Assembly: GCA_002435785.1 (NCBI GenBank)
Contig: DIUC01000039.1
Span: 156,186-220,185 of the forward strand
DNA from: Saprospiraceae bacterium UBA6168
GTDB lineage: Bacteria; Bacteroidota; Bacteroidia; Chitinophagales; Saprospiraceae
Direction of reading: 5' to 3'
DNA length: 64,000 nt
The position numbers were made by a program, and so were the translations under genes. Below, one piece after another: positions 48,433 to 57,198 of this stretch. Position 1 is the first letter of the stretch. Every line of letters starts with the position of its first letter. The notes beneath the pieces were generated by a model that saw nothing but the letters and a program-made list of their open reading frames with translations, was not told the origin of the DNA and ran no database searches.

Positions 48433-49476
48433 CTACTCCATCACCAAATCCTCCCCAACCCGGAATGCCTTGTAGCGTCCCTTGCTGAACTTTGAGCCAT
48501 TGAACACCGCTGTTTTGCGCAGCACCATCCGCTCGTCCTCCGGCAATTGGTTGAAGTCGGCGCATTTGGTGGAGCAGCAGTGGTGGTACTTCTCGGCGCA
48601 GGCCGCACACTGGATGAAGAGCAGGTGGCAAGCATCGTTGGCGCAGTTGACGTGCGTATCGCAAGGGCCGCCGCACTGGTGGCAGACGGCCACCACCTCG
48701 TCGCTGATGCGCTCGCCGAGGCGCTCGTCAAAGACGAAGTTCTTGCCGATGAACTTGTTGGGCAGGCCATGTTTTTCGCATTGGTGGGCGTATTCGATGA
48801 TGCCGCCATCCACCATGAACACGTTCTGGAAGCCCCGGTGCAGGTAATAGGCGCTGGCTTTTTCGCAGCGAATGCCGCCCGTGCAGTACATCACGATATT
48901 GCGGTCTTTTTTGTCCTCCAGTATCTTTTCCACCAACGGCAACTCCTCCCGAAAGGTGATGGCGTCCGGGCAAATCGCATTTTGAAAATGACCGACCTCG
49001 CTCTCGTAGTGGTTGCGCATGTCCACCACGATGGTGTCGGGGTCGTCCGTGAGGGCGTTGAACTCGGCGGCGCTGAGGTGGTGGCCCCGCTTGGTCACGT
49101 CAAAGCTGGCATCGTCCAGCCCGTCGGCCACGATTTTGTCCCTGACCTTGATGGTGAGCTTGTAAAAGGACTTGCCGTCGTCGTCCACGGCAATGTTGAG
49201 GCGAATGCCGTTGAGAAAGGGGACGCTATAGAGCCGCTCCTTGAACGCCTCGAAGTTCGCTGTCGGCACCGAAGCCTGCCCGTTCACGCCTTCCTTGGCC
49301 ACGTAGATGCGGCCAAAAACGCCAACCTCATCCAGCAATTGGTAGAACTGGTTGCGGAACAGCGCCGGGTCTTCAATATGGGCGTACTTGTAAAACGACA
49401 GCGTGGTGCGTGCCTCATTGCTTTCCAACAAGCGGTGCTTCAGCTCCTCCTTGTTGATTTTGTTGAACAATTTCAT
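48433..49476 (-). CDS. trhO: tRNA uridine-34 hydroxylase (rhodanese family)
   Basis: A 347-residue rhodanese-type enzyme that uses oxygen to make 5-hydroxyuridine at tRNA position 34. The N-terminal acylphosphatase-like domain (YVAKEGVNGQASVP) precedes the rhodanese domain with active-site Cys in YCTGGIRCEKASAY. The C-terminal ~75 residues are Cys-rich (VCHQCGGPCDTHVNC, CAACAEKYHHCCSTKC), the usual TrhO/YceA extension, probably metal-binding. Length matches the family. The gene is unpaired. Confidence 0.92.
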   Translation of the reverse strand: MKLFNKINKEELKHRLLESNEARTTLSFYKYAHIEDPALFRNQFYQLLDEVGVFGRIYVAKEGVNGQASVPTANFEAFKERLYSVPFLNGIRLNIAVDDDGKSFYKLTIKVRDKIVADGLDDASFDVTKRGHHLSAAEFNALTDDPDTIVVDMRNHYESEVGHFQNAICPDAITFREELPLVEKILEDKKDRNIVMYCTGGIRCEKASAYYLHRGFQNVFMVDGGIIEYAHQCEKHGLPNKFIGKNFVFDERLGERISDEVVAVCHQCGGPCDTHVNCANDACHLLFIQCAACAEKYHHCCSTKCADFNQLPEDERMVLRKTAVFNGSKFSKGRYKAFRVGEDLVME

Positions 49477-49679
49477 GTCAATACGATGCTTTGGTTAACG
49501 GTATGGCAAGTTGCAGGCTTGCTGTTAACGCACGGCAACCGAGCCAATGCCCGTGCAGCCGTTTTTTGCGGGTGCAAATTTGCCCCAATAATTCCGAAGG
49601 TGGTGGTTTTCCCCCATGATTTTTGTCAGGTACAACGGACGAAATCTGCGACCTTTGGCCGTGCCAGACATTTACCAAC

Positions 49680-50816
49680 ATGTTTTCAAAAAAAAACCTT
49701 GCCCTGCTTGCCTTTTCCACGGTCGTCAGCCTACTGCTGGCCGAGGTGGTACTGCGTGCCGTTTCGCCGAAGGCGACCAACTTCAACCACCACCAGCTTT
49801 ACTGCGAGTACGATTCGCTGCTCGGCTGGCGCAAAATCCCCAACAGCCGGGGCCACCACAAAACGCCGGAGTACGAGGTGCTGGAAAACATCAATTCAAT
49901 GGGCATCCGGGGGCCGGAGTACCAGTTGGAAAAGGACAGTGGGGAGTACCGCATCGTGGTGTTGGGCGACTCGTTTGCGGAGGGGTACACGGTTGGGTTC
50001 GACAGTCTTTTCTCCGAAATATTGAAGCAAAAACTGCGGGAAAAACTGCCGGAGCGCCGCACGGAAGTCATCAACTTTGGCACTGGCGGCTACTCCACCG
50101 ACCAGGAGCTGCTGTGCTTTGAGCGGGACGCCATGCAATACCAGCCCAATGCCACTGTGCTGCTGTTCTGCGTGAACGACCCTTGGTTCAACAACCAGTC
50201 CCGCTATTACAGCCGGGGGTTCAAGCCGCTTTTTGTGCAGGAGGCCGACAGCTTGCGCCTGACCAACGTGCCGGTGCCGGACCTGGATTCGAGGCCGACT
50301 ACTCTAAAGGTAAAGGACTGGGTGCTCGAAAACTCGCAGTTGGTGAGCCGCCTGAAAAACCTCCGGGACAATGCCCGCTACGCCGCCGATGGGCAGTCCG
50401 TGCCGGACGAGTGGCGCATTTACCAAAAAGAAATCACGCCGGAAATGGCGGCGGCATGGCAAGTGACGGCAGCGCTCCTCGAACGCCTACGCCGCAAAAC
50501 GGCGGATGCAGGGAGCAGCCTCACCGTTTTTTACATCACCGAGAAAACAGAGGTGTACGAGGCTGATTGGCAGGAATTCATGAAGACCTATTCGTTGGTG
50601 GAAGGGACGTTCGACCCGGCGGCTCCCCGGCAGCGGCTCCGTGCCTTATGCGACAGCCTGCAAATCCCATTCATTGACCCAACTTCGGTTTTTGTGGAAA
50701 ATGCAGCGGCGAACCCTGACGCCTCGCCCTACTTCAAGCACGACTGGCACTGGAACGAGCATGGGCACCGACTCGTGGGGGAGGTGCTGGCGGCGTTTTT
50801 TGAAAAGAAAAATTGA
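49680..50816 (+). CDS. Membrane-anchored SGNH/GDSL hydrolase
   Basis: A 378-residue protein with an N-terminal signal anchor (LALLAFSTVVSLLLAEVVLRA). Block I is VVLGDSFAEGYTVG with the Ser nucleophile, block II Gly in NFGTGGYSTDQ, block III FCVNDPWFN (Asn), and block V HDWHWNEHGH (Asp and His). This is a complete SGNH esterase set in the style of ALG/AlgX-like O-acetyl-handling proteins. It probably acts on cell-surface glycans or lipids. The frame is open to 49623, but the ATG at 49680 starts the signal anchor. No polysaccharide genes are adjacent. Confidence 0.82.
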   Translation: MFSKKNLALLAFSTVVSLLLAEVVLRAVSPKATNFNHHQLYCEYDSLLGWRKIPNSRGHHKTPEYEVLENINSMGIRGPEYQLEKDSGEYRIVVLGDSFAEGYTVGFDSLFSEILKQKLREKLPERRTEVINFGTGGYSTDQELLCFERDAMQYQPNATVLLFCVNDPWFNNQSRYYSRGFKPLFVQEADSLRLTNVPVPDLDSRPTTLKVKDWVLENSQLVSRLKNLRDNARYAADGQSVPDEWRIYQKEITPEMAAAWQVTAALLERLRRKTADAGSSLTVFYITEKTEVYEADWQEFMKTYSLVEGTFDPAAPRQRLRALCDSLQIPFIDPTSVFVENAAANPDASPYFKHDWHWNEHGHRLVGEVLAAFFEKKN

Positions 50817-50879
50817 GTAAAAAAGCTTCAACTTATCTAGCACTGCGCCTAATTGTCAATTTTCCATTCTCCATTCAAC

Positions 50880-51563
50880 CTACCCATTCAGGAAGGTGTC
50901 CAAATCTTCTTTATTGGCAAAAACGACGAGGAGGTCGCCCTCCTGGAGGATGGTATCTGGCGCAATGACCCCGATGGCATCCTTCACCTCACGGGTCACG
51001 CCGAGTATGTTCTTGCGCTTTTTCTTTCGGATGATGGTGATGATGTTCATGTTGTAGCGCTGGCGGAACCCGGTCTCCGCTACCGTCTTGCCGACGAGGT
51101 CATCCGGCAGGTTGATTTCATAGATGGAGTATTTTTCCGAAATCTCAAAGGAGTCAATGATTTGGTGCAGTTCGAGGCGCTTGGCGAGGCGGTAGGCAGC
51201 TTCCTCTTCAGGGTGAACGATTTCGTCCACGCCCATTGCCTCCAACACGCTGTGGTGCAGCACCGTGATGGCCCGTCCGATGAGCCGCTTGGGGTTGTGC
51301 TGCTTCATCAGCGCCGTGGTGAGGATAGAGCTTCCCTCGTCCTCACCAATGGCCACTATGACCACATCGGACTCGGCCACGGGTAGGTTCTTGATGGCAG
51401 CGGGATTGGTGGAGTCAAGGGCGATGGTGAAGGTAAGCCGGTCCTTGACTGCATCAATTTTTTCGGGTCTAATGTCCACGCCGATAACCTCGTGCCCCAT
51501 TTCGGTGAGCTTGATGGCGAGCGATGCGCCAAAATTGCCAAGCCCGATGATGATGAATTTCAT
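50880..51563 (-). CDS. trkA: Trk/Ktr potassium uptake regulatory subunit
   Basis: A 227-residue cytosolic RCK protein. The Rossmann fold binds NAD(H)/ATP (IIIGLGNFGASLAIKLTEMG; VIGVDIRPEKID), and the RCK_C/TrkA_C domain follows from about residue 140. One RCK_N plus one RCK_C is the KtrA arrangement. It gates the membrane subunit encoded just upstream on the same strand (gap 83 bp). The gap holds a hairpin made of heptanucleotide repeats. Confidence 0.9.
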   Translation of the reverse strand: MKFIIIGLGNFGASLAIKLTEMGHEVIGVDIRPEKIDAVKDRLTFTIALDSTNPAAIKNLPVAESDVVIVAIGEDEGSSILTTALMKQHNPKRLIGRAITVLHHSVLEAMGVDEIVHPEEEAAYRLAKRLELHQIIDSFEISEKYSIYEINLPDDLVGKTVAETGFRQRYNMNIITIIRKKKRKNILGVTREVKDAIGVIAPDTILQEGDLLVVFANKEDLDTFLNG

Positions 51564-51571
51564 GGTGGTGA

Positions 51572-51647
51572 AATTGGGTATTGGGAATTAGGAATTGGGT
51601 ATTGTAATTAAGTGCAACACCCAATTCCTAATTCCCAATACCTAAAT
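51572..51647. repeat. Hairpin built from heptanucleotide repeats between trkH and trkA
   Basis: Five direct heptamers (AATTGGG, TATTGGG, AATTAGG, AATTGGG, TATTGTA) are followed by four inverted heptamers (CCCAATT, CCTAATT, CCCAATA, CCTAAAT). The 21-bp segments 51579-51599 and 51620-51640 are exact reverse complements with a 20-nt loop. Confidence 0.88.
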
Positions 51648-53464
51648 TACGTAATAATTACATTTTCGACCGGATAACGGTAATGCTTTGTGTCCACGGC
51701 TTTTTTCAAGAAACCCAGCAGCAGCGTGTAAGCGCCCACCCGTCCGACGAACATGGTGAGCGAGATGACGGCTTTGCTGGCAGTGGTCAGTTCGGCGGTG
51801 ATGCCAAGTGAAAGCCCAACAGTGCCATACGCCGAGAAGCACTCAAAAACGACTTTGTCCAAACTGATTTCAGGATTGAAATAGCCCACCGCCAATGTTG
51901 AGAGGCCAAGCGCTATCAGCGAGAGCGATATGACGATAAAGGCCCGCAAGAGCGATTCGTTGGCGATTTCACGCTTCGCAAACTCAACGTGGTCACGCCC
52001 TCGTGCGATGTTGAAAATGCCCATCGTGGCCACCGCAAAAGTAGAGGTCTTTATACCACCACCGGTAGAACCAGGCGAGGCCCCAATCCACATAAATAGC
52101 AGGGTCACCATGATGCCTTCTCGTGTCAGCGTGGCCATGTCTATGTTGTTGAAGCCTGCGGTACGTGGCGTTACGCTTAAAAAGAATGCCGCCAGCCATT
52201 TACCCACACCGCCGTGTTCTTTGAGCGATGTGTTGTATTCGGTGATGTAAAACAGGACAGTGCCCACTATCAGCAGGATGGCTGTTGTGCGCAGCACTAT
52301 TCGGCTATTGAAGTTGATGACCCAAGGCACATGTTTGATCTGGTCGCCCCAAAGCCATTGCCGAATGCGAATTTTTATGCGGTCCCGCATAGATTCCACA
52401 ATGTGAAAGGAAATGAAAAAGCCCAAACCGCCAAAGATGATGAGGAAGGTTACAACGGTCTGGAAAAAGTGGTTTTCACGTAGGATGGGGTCGTATAGAC
52501 CTTGCGCTTTGAGTTGGAACCCAGCATTATTGAAGGCAGAAACTGCGTGAAAAAACGCAAAATACATTTGCTCTCCGATATCGCCATTAAAGTCCGAAGT
52601 GCTCAGGCTGACGAACAGGAACACGGCGCCCACCAACTCCACGCCAATGGTGAACGCAACGATTTTGATGATGGTGGAAAAAACGTTCTTCAACTGGTCC
52701 TCTCCCGTGAAATCCTTGTAAATCAACTGGTTTTTAAAGGAGGTTTCGCCCTTAAAGAAAAGGCCAAAAAAGCTCGTGAACGTCATGACACCAATGCCGC
52801 CTAAGGAAACCAACACGAGTATCATGTTTTGCCCAAAGCGGGTGAAATAGGTGCCAGTATCTACGACGCCAAGCCCAGTGACACAGACCGCGCTGGTACT
52901 GGTAAAGATGGCGTCAATAAAGCTGAAATTGCCGGAAACCGTTGAAAGTGGAAGCATCAGCCCAAAAGCACCGATGATGATGATGGTGAGAAAACTGAAA
53001 ACAAACAAGAGCGCCGGGTTCATCTTTATTCGTTCCAATTGTAGGCTCCGGGTCGAAATCTCTACTGCGAAGATGACGAATATGCCCAACTGCAAGAACT
53101 CCCGAGATGCCAGCGACTCGAACAACCCGGTGATGGTTTGCGACAACAGGAGCACCGCCAAAAAGGCCAACTCGACGATGACCAGCCATTTCTCTCGTTT
53201 TTTCTTGAACAGAAAAAAATTGAGGTAGGCCCGAAAACAAAATAGTAGAAAGAAAACGAGGAGTGTGGAACGGTAAACAACATCAAAAAAAGAATCCCAA
53301 TGGCCCCGGTGGTCACCAATGTCCGCAAAAATGGTCAGGAAGCCAAGTATAGCGAAGCCAAACACCAGGTTGTCAATGACTTTTTGAAACTGGAGGAGTT
53401 TTTTCTTGCTCGAAAAAAAACTGTTAAGATTCACTTTTTGATGGATAAGCTGAAATCCATTCAT
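51647..53464 (-). CDS. trkH: TrkH/KtrB-type potassium transporter
   Basis: A 605-residue polytopic membrane protein with about 10-12 spans. The selectivity-filter regions of the four MPM repeats are recognisable: STSAVCVTGLGVVDTG, AVSAFNNAGFQL, GASPGSTGGGIKTSTFAV and SAYGTVGLSLG. These conserved Gly residues mark a K+ (or Na+-coupled K+) uptake channel. An N-terminal ~150-residue extension with extra spans precedes them. The ATG at 53464 was chosen over a TTG at 53479. A TACATTTG -7 box lies 60 bp upstream; trkA follows. Confidence 0.92.
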   Translation of the reverse strand: MNGFQLIHQKVNLNSFFSSKKKLLQFQKVIDNLVFGFAILGFLTIFADIGDHRGHWDSFFDVVYRSTLLVFFLLFCFRAYLNFFLFKKKREKWLVIVELAFLAVLLLSQTITGLFESLASREFLQLGIFVIFAVEISTRSLQLERIKMNPALLFVFSFLTIIIIGAFGLMLPLSTVSGNFSFIDAIFTSTSAVCVTGLGVVDTGTYFTRFGQNMILVLVSLGGIGVMTFTSFFGLFFKGETSFKNQLIYKDFTGEDQLKNVFSTIIKIVAFTIGVELVGAVFLFVSLSTSDFNGDIGEQMYFAFFHAVSAFNNAGFQLKAQGLYDPILRENHFFQTVVTFLIIFGGLGFFISFHIVESMRDRIKIRIRQWLWGDQIKHVPWVINFNSRIVLRTTAILLIVGTVLFYITEYNTSLKEHGGVGKWLAAFFLSVTPRTAGFNNIDMATLTREGIMVTLLFMWIGASPGSTGGGIKTSTFAVATMGIFNIARGRDHVEFAKREIANESLLRAFIVISLSLIALGLSTLAVGYFNPEISLDKVVFECFSAYGTVGLSLGITAELTTASKAVISLTMFVGRVGAYTLLLGFLKKAVDTKHYRYPVENVIIT

Positions 53465-53524
53465 GTCCAAGGAACCCAAGGCACAAATGAAATGCGCTGC
53501 AAGAATGAAATTTCAAATACCGGA

Positions 53525-53532
53525 CAAATGTA
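53525..53532 (-). promoter_or_regulatory. -7 box (TACATTTG) for trkH-trkA
   Basis: Minus-strand TAnnTTTG match 61 bp before the ATG at 53464. Confidence 0.5.
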
Positions 53533-53571
53533 AAATTGAACCTAATGTTTTTGATAAAAAAAAATACTTGC

Positions 53572-54612
53572 TCACTTGTTCCCCTCAATGCTGTTGGCTG
53601 CCTGCCCCGCTTCGAAGGGAATGCCACAGCCCTTAAGCTCCTTGCCGTTCATGGTTAGTTTTATGCCCATTTTATACGTGACATCGGACATTCCATCGCT
53701 GCAAGTCATGCTATCCACCACAATCCTGATATTGTCCCCGCTGTCCTGATTGACTCCGGTATAGATTTTCACACCTCCCTCCTCTTCCACGGGTGGCTGG
53801 TAGGCGAAGAACTTGGTGCGGTCATCGTCCATGCCCCGGTACTCGATAATGCCCTCCGCTGCCGACACCTGTGCCTGCCAAAACGGCTCGGTGCCCAATG
53901 CCCAAAACTCGTAGGGTATGCAGGTATTGCGGTAGTTTTTGGCCTCGATGTCCAATATTTCCTTCACGACAAAGAACCCTGCAAGCCTGTTTGGCAATTG
54001 CCGATTGCCGAAGTACGGGGTCTTGTAGCCCTTCACCTCGGCGAAAACAGACTGGTTGGGGTAGGGGAACTTGAGCAGGCGTCGGTAGTTTTTCTCTAAG
54101 TTGCCGCCTGTTTCGTCAATCACGAGGTATCGGGTGCCCGGTTCGTTGCAGTCAAGGTAAGTGCTGTTTTGCGCAGCAAAAACATAAAGCCCGCGGTGTT
54201 CTTCAATGGCCACTTCGGGCATGAGCGCCTTCAATGTCAGGGGAGCTTCGTTGTTCATGGAGCTGGCGTTGGCGGTCTCCAAGGCTGCCCAGAGGCGCTG
54301 CTTCACGTCGGTGGGTTGTGGGGTTATTTTTTGGGAGAAAAGCTCGTCGCCCAATTTTCCGAGCAGGGATTTCATCACAAGCCCATGCCCGGCAACGGCG
54401 GCGGTATCCTGCCCCGCATCAAACCGTAAGAGTTCGTTCAGGGCAGCATCGTTGCCCTTTAGTGCCTTGTCGAGGTGGCCGGTGTAGTCGAATCCCAGAC
54501 CTTTGGCCAAGGTGCGAAGGCTCGAATCCACCCGGATGCCGTTGACTTCCACCGGGCCGCCAGGGGAGCAGGCTGCCAACCAAACCATTGCGAAGCAATA
54601 AAAAATGCGCAT
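53572..54612 (-). CDS. Hypothetical lipoprotein
   Basis: A 346-residue lipoprotein (MRIFYCFAMVWLAAC, Cys15). The C-terminal ~120 residues (FWALGTEPFWQAQVSAAEGI, VVDSMTCSDGMSDVTYKMG, GKELKGCGIPFEAGQ) match the COG3650-type heat-shock/META-like lipoprotein domain, where a Cys pair (CSDGMSD...GCG) is conserved. The N-terminal half is helical and unassigned. Located between trkH and purA on the same strand, with its own spacing (100 bp), so co-transcription is uncertain. Confidence 0.72.
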   Translation of the reverse strand: MRIFYCFAMVWLAACSPGGPVEVNGIRVDSSLRTLAKGLGFDYTGHLDKALKGNDAALNELLRFDAGQDTAAVAGHGLVMKSLLGKLGDELFSQKITPQPTDVKQRLWAALETANASSMNNEAPLTLKALMPEVAIEEHRGLYVFAAQNSTYLDCNEPGTRYLVIDETGGNLEKNYRRLLKFPYPNQSVFAEVKGYKTPYFGNRQLPNRLAGFFVVKEILDIEAKNYRNTCIPYEFWALGTEPFWQAQVSAAEGIIEYRGMDDDRTKFFAYQPPVEEEGGVKIYTGVNQDSGDNIRIVVDSMTCSDGMSDVTYKMGIKLTMNGKELKGCGIPFEAGQAANSIEGNK

Positions 54613-54710
54613 CAGATAAATGTTTTATGAAACACAAAAACCATTGCGAAGCAAAAAAGCGCCTCCTCCTACACCCTCACCCACATAGGCACAGCACCCT
54701 ATACCAACCA

Positions 54711-56003
54711 TCACCACGGCAAATCCATCAGCATTTCCTTTAAAATCAGGCTCTCCCGCTCCGGCCCCGTCGAGACCATCGTGATGGGCACGTCGAGGTA
54801 GGTTTCGAGGGCTTCGAGGTATGCCTGCGCCGTCTTGGGCAGGTCGTCGAAGTCTTTGGCAAGGCCCAATGACTGGTTCCAGCCATCAAAGCTTTTGTAC
54901 AAAGGCTCGACCGGTACACCACAAAGGTCGAACGGTAGTTGGTCGGTGGTTTGGCCGTCGTAGCGGTAGTGGGTGGCCGCTTTTATTTCCGCAAATTTGT
55001 TCAGTACATCAACCTTTGTGAAGGCCAACTGCGTCACGCCGTTGAGCATGATGGTGTACTTAAGTTGTGGCAAATCTATCCAGCCACAACGCCTTGGCCG
55101 CCCGGTGGTGCTGCCAAATTCGGCGCCCTCCTTGCGGAGGAAGTCGCCCGTTTCGTCGAGCAACTCGGTGGGGAAGGGGCCGCTGCCAACCCTGGTGCAA
55201 TAAGCCTTTGTGATACCGATGACCTGCCCAATGGTTTGCGGAGCGACGCCAAGGCCACTGCAAACGCCAGAAGTGATGGTATTGGAGGAAGTGACGTAAG
55301 GGTAGGTGCCAAAGTCAATGTCGAGCATCGAGCCTTGTGCGCCCTCGGCGAGTATGCGCTTGCCTTCCGAAAGCATTTTGTTGATGAAATATTCGCCGTC
55401 CACCAGCTTGAGGGAGCGCAGGATATCAAGGGCTGCGAACCACCGCTGTTCCTCGGCAGCGAGGTCGAACTCAATGGTGGGCAATGCTTGAAGTAAGCCC
55501 AAGTGCTTGTTTTTCAGCGAGTTGTAGCGCTCCATGAAGTCGGGTAGTAGGGTATCGCCGACCCGGAGGCCGTTGCGGCCAGTCTTGTCCATGTACGTCG
55601 GGCCGATGCCCTTGAGCGTGGAGCCGATTTTTTCCTTGCCCTTGGCTACCTCGTTCGCAGCGTCGAGCAGGCGATGGGTGGGCAGGATGAGGTGGGCTTT
55701 CTTGGCCACGAGCAGTCGGCTGCGGTATTCCACCCCGGCGCTGTCGAGGTTGTCGAGTTCCTTGACGAGGGTGGTGGGGTCAATGACCACGCCGTTGCCG
55801 ATGAGGTTAAGCAGTTCCGTCCTGAAGATGCCGCTTGGCACCGTGTGCAGCACGTATTTTTTGCCGTCAAATTTGAGCGTATGCCCAGCATTGGGGCCTC
55901 CTTGGAAGCGGGCCACTATGTCGTACTGCGGCGCCAAAAAGTCCACAATTTTTCCCTTGCCTTCGTCGCCCCATTGCAGGCCGAGGATTACGTCTATCGT
56001 CAT
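54711..56003 (-). CDS. purA: Adenylosuccinate synthase
   Basis: A 430-residue enzyme that joins IMP and Asp with GTP to make adenylosuccinate. VILGLQWGDEGKGKIVDFLA is the GTP-binding start, PNAGHTLKFDGKKYVLHTVP binds IMP, and KGIGPTYMDKTGRNGLRVGD and STTGRPRRCGWIDL follow in order. Length is normal. The VapBC-like pair and fur lie upstream on the same strand, with a 9-bp gap between the toxin stop and purA start, so purA may be read from their transcript. Confidence 0.96.
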   Translation of the reverse strand: MTIDVILGLQWGDEGKGKIVDFLAPQYDIVARFQGGPNAGHTLKFDGKKYVLHTVPSGIFRTELLNLIGNGVVIDPTTLVKELDNLDSAGVEYRSRLLVAKKAHLILPTHRLLDAANEVAKGKEKIGSTLKGIGPTYMDKTGRNGLRVGDTLLPDFMERYNSLKNKHLGLLQALPTIEFDLAAEEQRWFAALDILRSLKLVDGEYFINKMLSEGKRILAEGAQGSMLDIDFGTYPYVTSSNTITSGVCSGLGVAPQTIGQVIGITKAYCTRVGSGPFPTELLDETGDFLRKEGAEFGSTTGRPRRCGWIDLPQLKYTIMLNGVTQLAFTKVDVLNKFAEIKAATHYRYDGQTTDQLPFDLCGVPVEPLYKSFDGWNQSLGLAKDFDDLPKTAQAYLEALETYLDVPITMVSTGPERESLILKEMLMDLPW

Positions 56004-56012
56004 GTTTTTCTT

Positions 56013-56393
56013 TTAACGGGTAACCAATTTGAGGTTGGCTATCTTAGTGAAATGTTTTTCGTTGAGGGTTGCTAAGGCATAGTTGTTTGCCCTTGCAGTA
56101 GCACCAATGGCGATGTCTTCAAAGCCAATTACCATGCCTTGGGCCTTCAATTCTTTTTTTATGAGCGAAGCTTCCAAGGCTATTTTTTCATTAAAATCAA
56201 CGGTAGTCAAATTGGAGAACAATTGATTCCAAAACTCCTCTTGTAGGGCGTTGCTGCCTACCATTATCTCATATTTCGTGATTGCAGATATGCCAAATGT
56301 TGATTGTGTAGCGGCCAAGGAATAGAAAAACGTTTCTTCCTTCTTCGTCTTTCTGAAATATTCAATCAAAACTGACGTATCAATTAATAGCAT
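56013..56393 (-). CDS. VapC-like PIN-domain RNase toxin
   Basis: A 126-residue PIN protein. Acidic residues of the active site are Asp5 (LLIDTSVLIEYF), Glu in TKYEIMVG, Asp in GFEDIAIGATA and a final acidic position replaced by NE in TLNEKHF. Such proteins cleave tRNA or rRNA when freed from the antitoxin. The gene overlaps the antitoxin gene by 14 bp and ends 9 bp before purA. The pair sits between fur and purA, an unusual place for a toxin module. Confidence 0.85.
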   Translation of the reverse strand: MLLIDTSVLIEYFRKTKKEETFFYSLAATQSTFGISAITKYEIMVGSNALQEEFWNQLFSNLTTVDFNEKIALEASLIKKELKAQGMVIGFEDIAIGATARANNYALATLNEKHFTKIANLKLVTR

Positions 56394-56619
56394 TGTTCCC
56401 TATTTGATTGACTTGTGCCTGTGCTTCCAAAAATGCCTGATACTCTTCTTCGCCCCAAGTTGGGCCAGTCAGCAGCAGTTTTTGTAAGTTGGTTTTTTCT
56501 TTTTCCGCTTGGGTGATGTCGTTTAGAACTGCCTTTACAAGCCGTTTCTTTTCTTTTAGCGGCAATTGGTTCACGAAGGCCAATAGCTGTTCATATTTTA
56601 GCTCAAGACTGATTCTCAT
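56380..56619 (-). CDS. VapB-like antitoxin of the PIN pair
   Basis: A 79-residue acidic/helical protein (MRISLELKYEQ, FVNQLPLKEKKRLVKAVLND), followed by GPTWGEEEYQAFLEAQAQV, which looks like the toxin-wrapping tail of antitoxins. The ATG at 56619 lies 5 bp past the fur stop codon, and the frame overlaps the toxin gene by 14 bp. The frame is open further upstream into fur. Antitoxin identity rests on gene arrangement and the tail, not on a recognised DNA-binding fold. Confidence 0.7.
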   Translation of the reverse strand: MRISLELKYEQLLAFVNQLPLKEKKRLVKAVLNDITQAEKEKTNLQKLLLTGPTWGEEEYQAFLEAQAQVNQIGNNAIN

Positions 56620-56623
56620 GGTA

Positions 56624-57103
56624 TCAATTCTTTTTTGATTCAATCGTTTTTTCACAAGCCCCGTTGCACTCCCCGAAGAGGTTGAGGGAGTGGTAGTTGA
56701 CCTTGAACTTGAGCAGCTCGCCCATCATGTCCTTGATTTGTTGGATGCGGGGGTCGCAAAACTCGAAGACCCTGCCGCAGTTCTCACAAATTAGGTGGTC
56801 GTGCTGTTTGTAGCCATAAGATTTTTCGTAGAGTGCCAAGTTCTTTCCGAACTGGTGTCGCTTCACGAGGTCGCAGTTTACCAGCAGGTCGAGGGTATTA
56901 TAGACGGTAGCCCGGCTCACCCGGTAGCTCTGGTTTTTCATGTGGATGTAGAGCGCCTCGGCGTCGAAGTGGTCGCTGCGGCGGTAGATTTCCTCCAAGA
57001 TGGCAAAGCGCTCCGGTGTCTTGCGGAAGGCGTTTTGTTCGAGGTGGCCAGCAAACAGCTTTTTTACTTCTTCAATGACAGCTTCTTCATTTTTCACACT
57101 CAT
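56624..57103 (-). CDS. fur: Fur-family transcriptional regulator
   Basis: A 159-residue metal-dependent repressor. A winged helix (FAILEEIYRRSDHFDAEALY, RATVYNTLDLLV) is followed by the dimerisation/metal domain with HDHLICENCGRVFEFCD (His-Asp-His ligands and a CxxC zinc site). Fur, PerR and Zur cannot be separated by eye; the length and QHDHL motif fit Fur/PerR. A TACCTTTG -7 box lies 27 bp before the ATG at 57103. The frame extends to 57196 without conserved residues. The gene is divergent from rnpA. Confidence 0.88.
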   Translation of the reverse strand: MSVKNEEAVIEEVKKLFAGHLEQNAFRKTPERFAILEEIYRRSDHFDAEALYIHMKNQSYRVSRATVYNTLDLLVNCDLVKRHQFGKNLALYEKSYGYKQHDHLICENCGRVFEFCDPRIQQIKDMMGELLKFKVNYHSLNLFGECNGACEKTIESKKN

Positions 57104-57129
57104 GTTGCGACTTTTCAAGAAATAAACAG

Positions 57130-57137
57130 CAAAGGTA
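57130..57137 (-). promoter_or_regulatory. -7 box (TACCTTTG) for fur
   Basis: Minus-strand TAnnTTTG match 27 bp before the ATG at 57103 in the fur-rnpA divergent region. Confidence 0.5.
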
Positions 57138-57198
57138 GGTAAAATGCATTTGGAGAATGTCATTGCACAGTGCCGAAATTTCCCCAACTTCGCCACTG

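Noticed and set aside
48547..50025. 492-codon plus-strand frame opposite trhO running into the SGNH gene
   Set aside because: The minus strand encodes trhO with its active site; the SGNH gene uses another frame from 49680.
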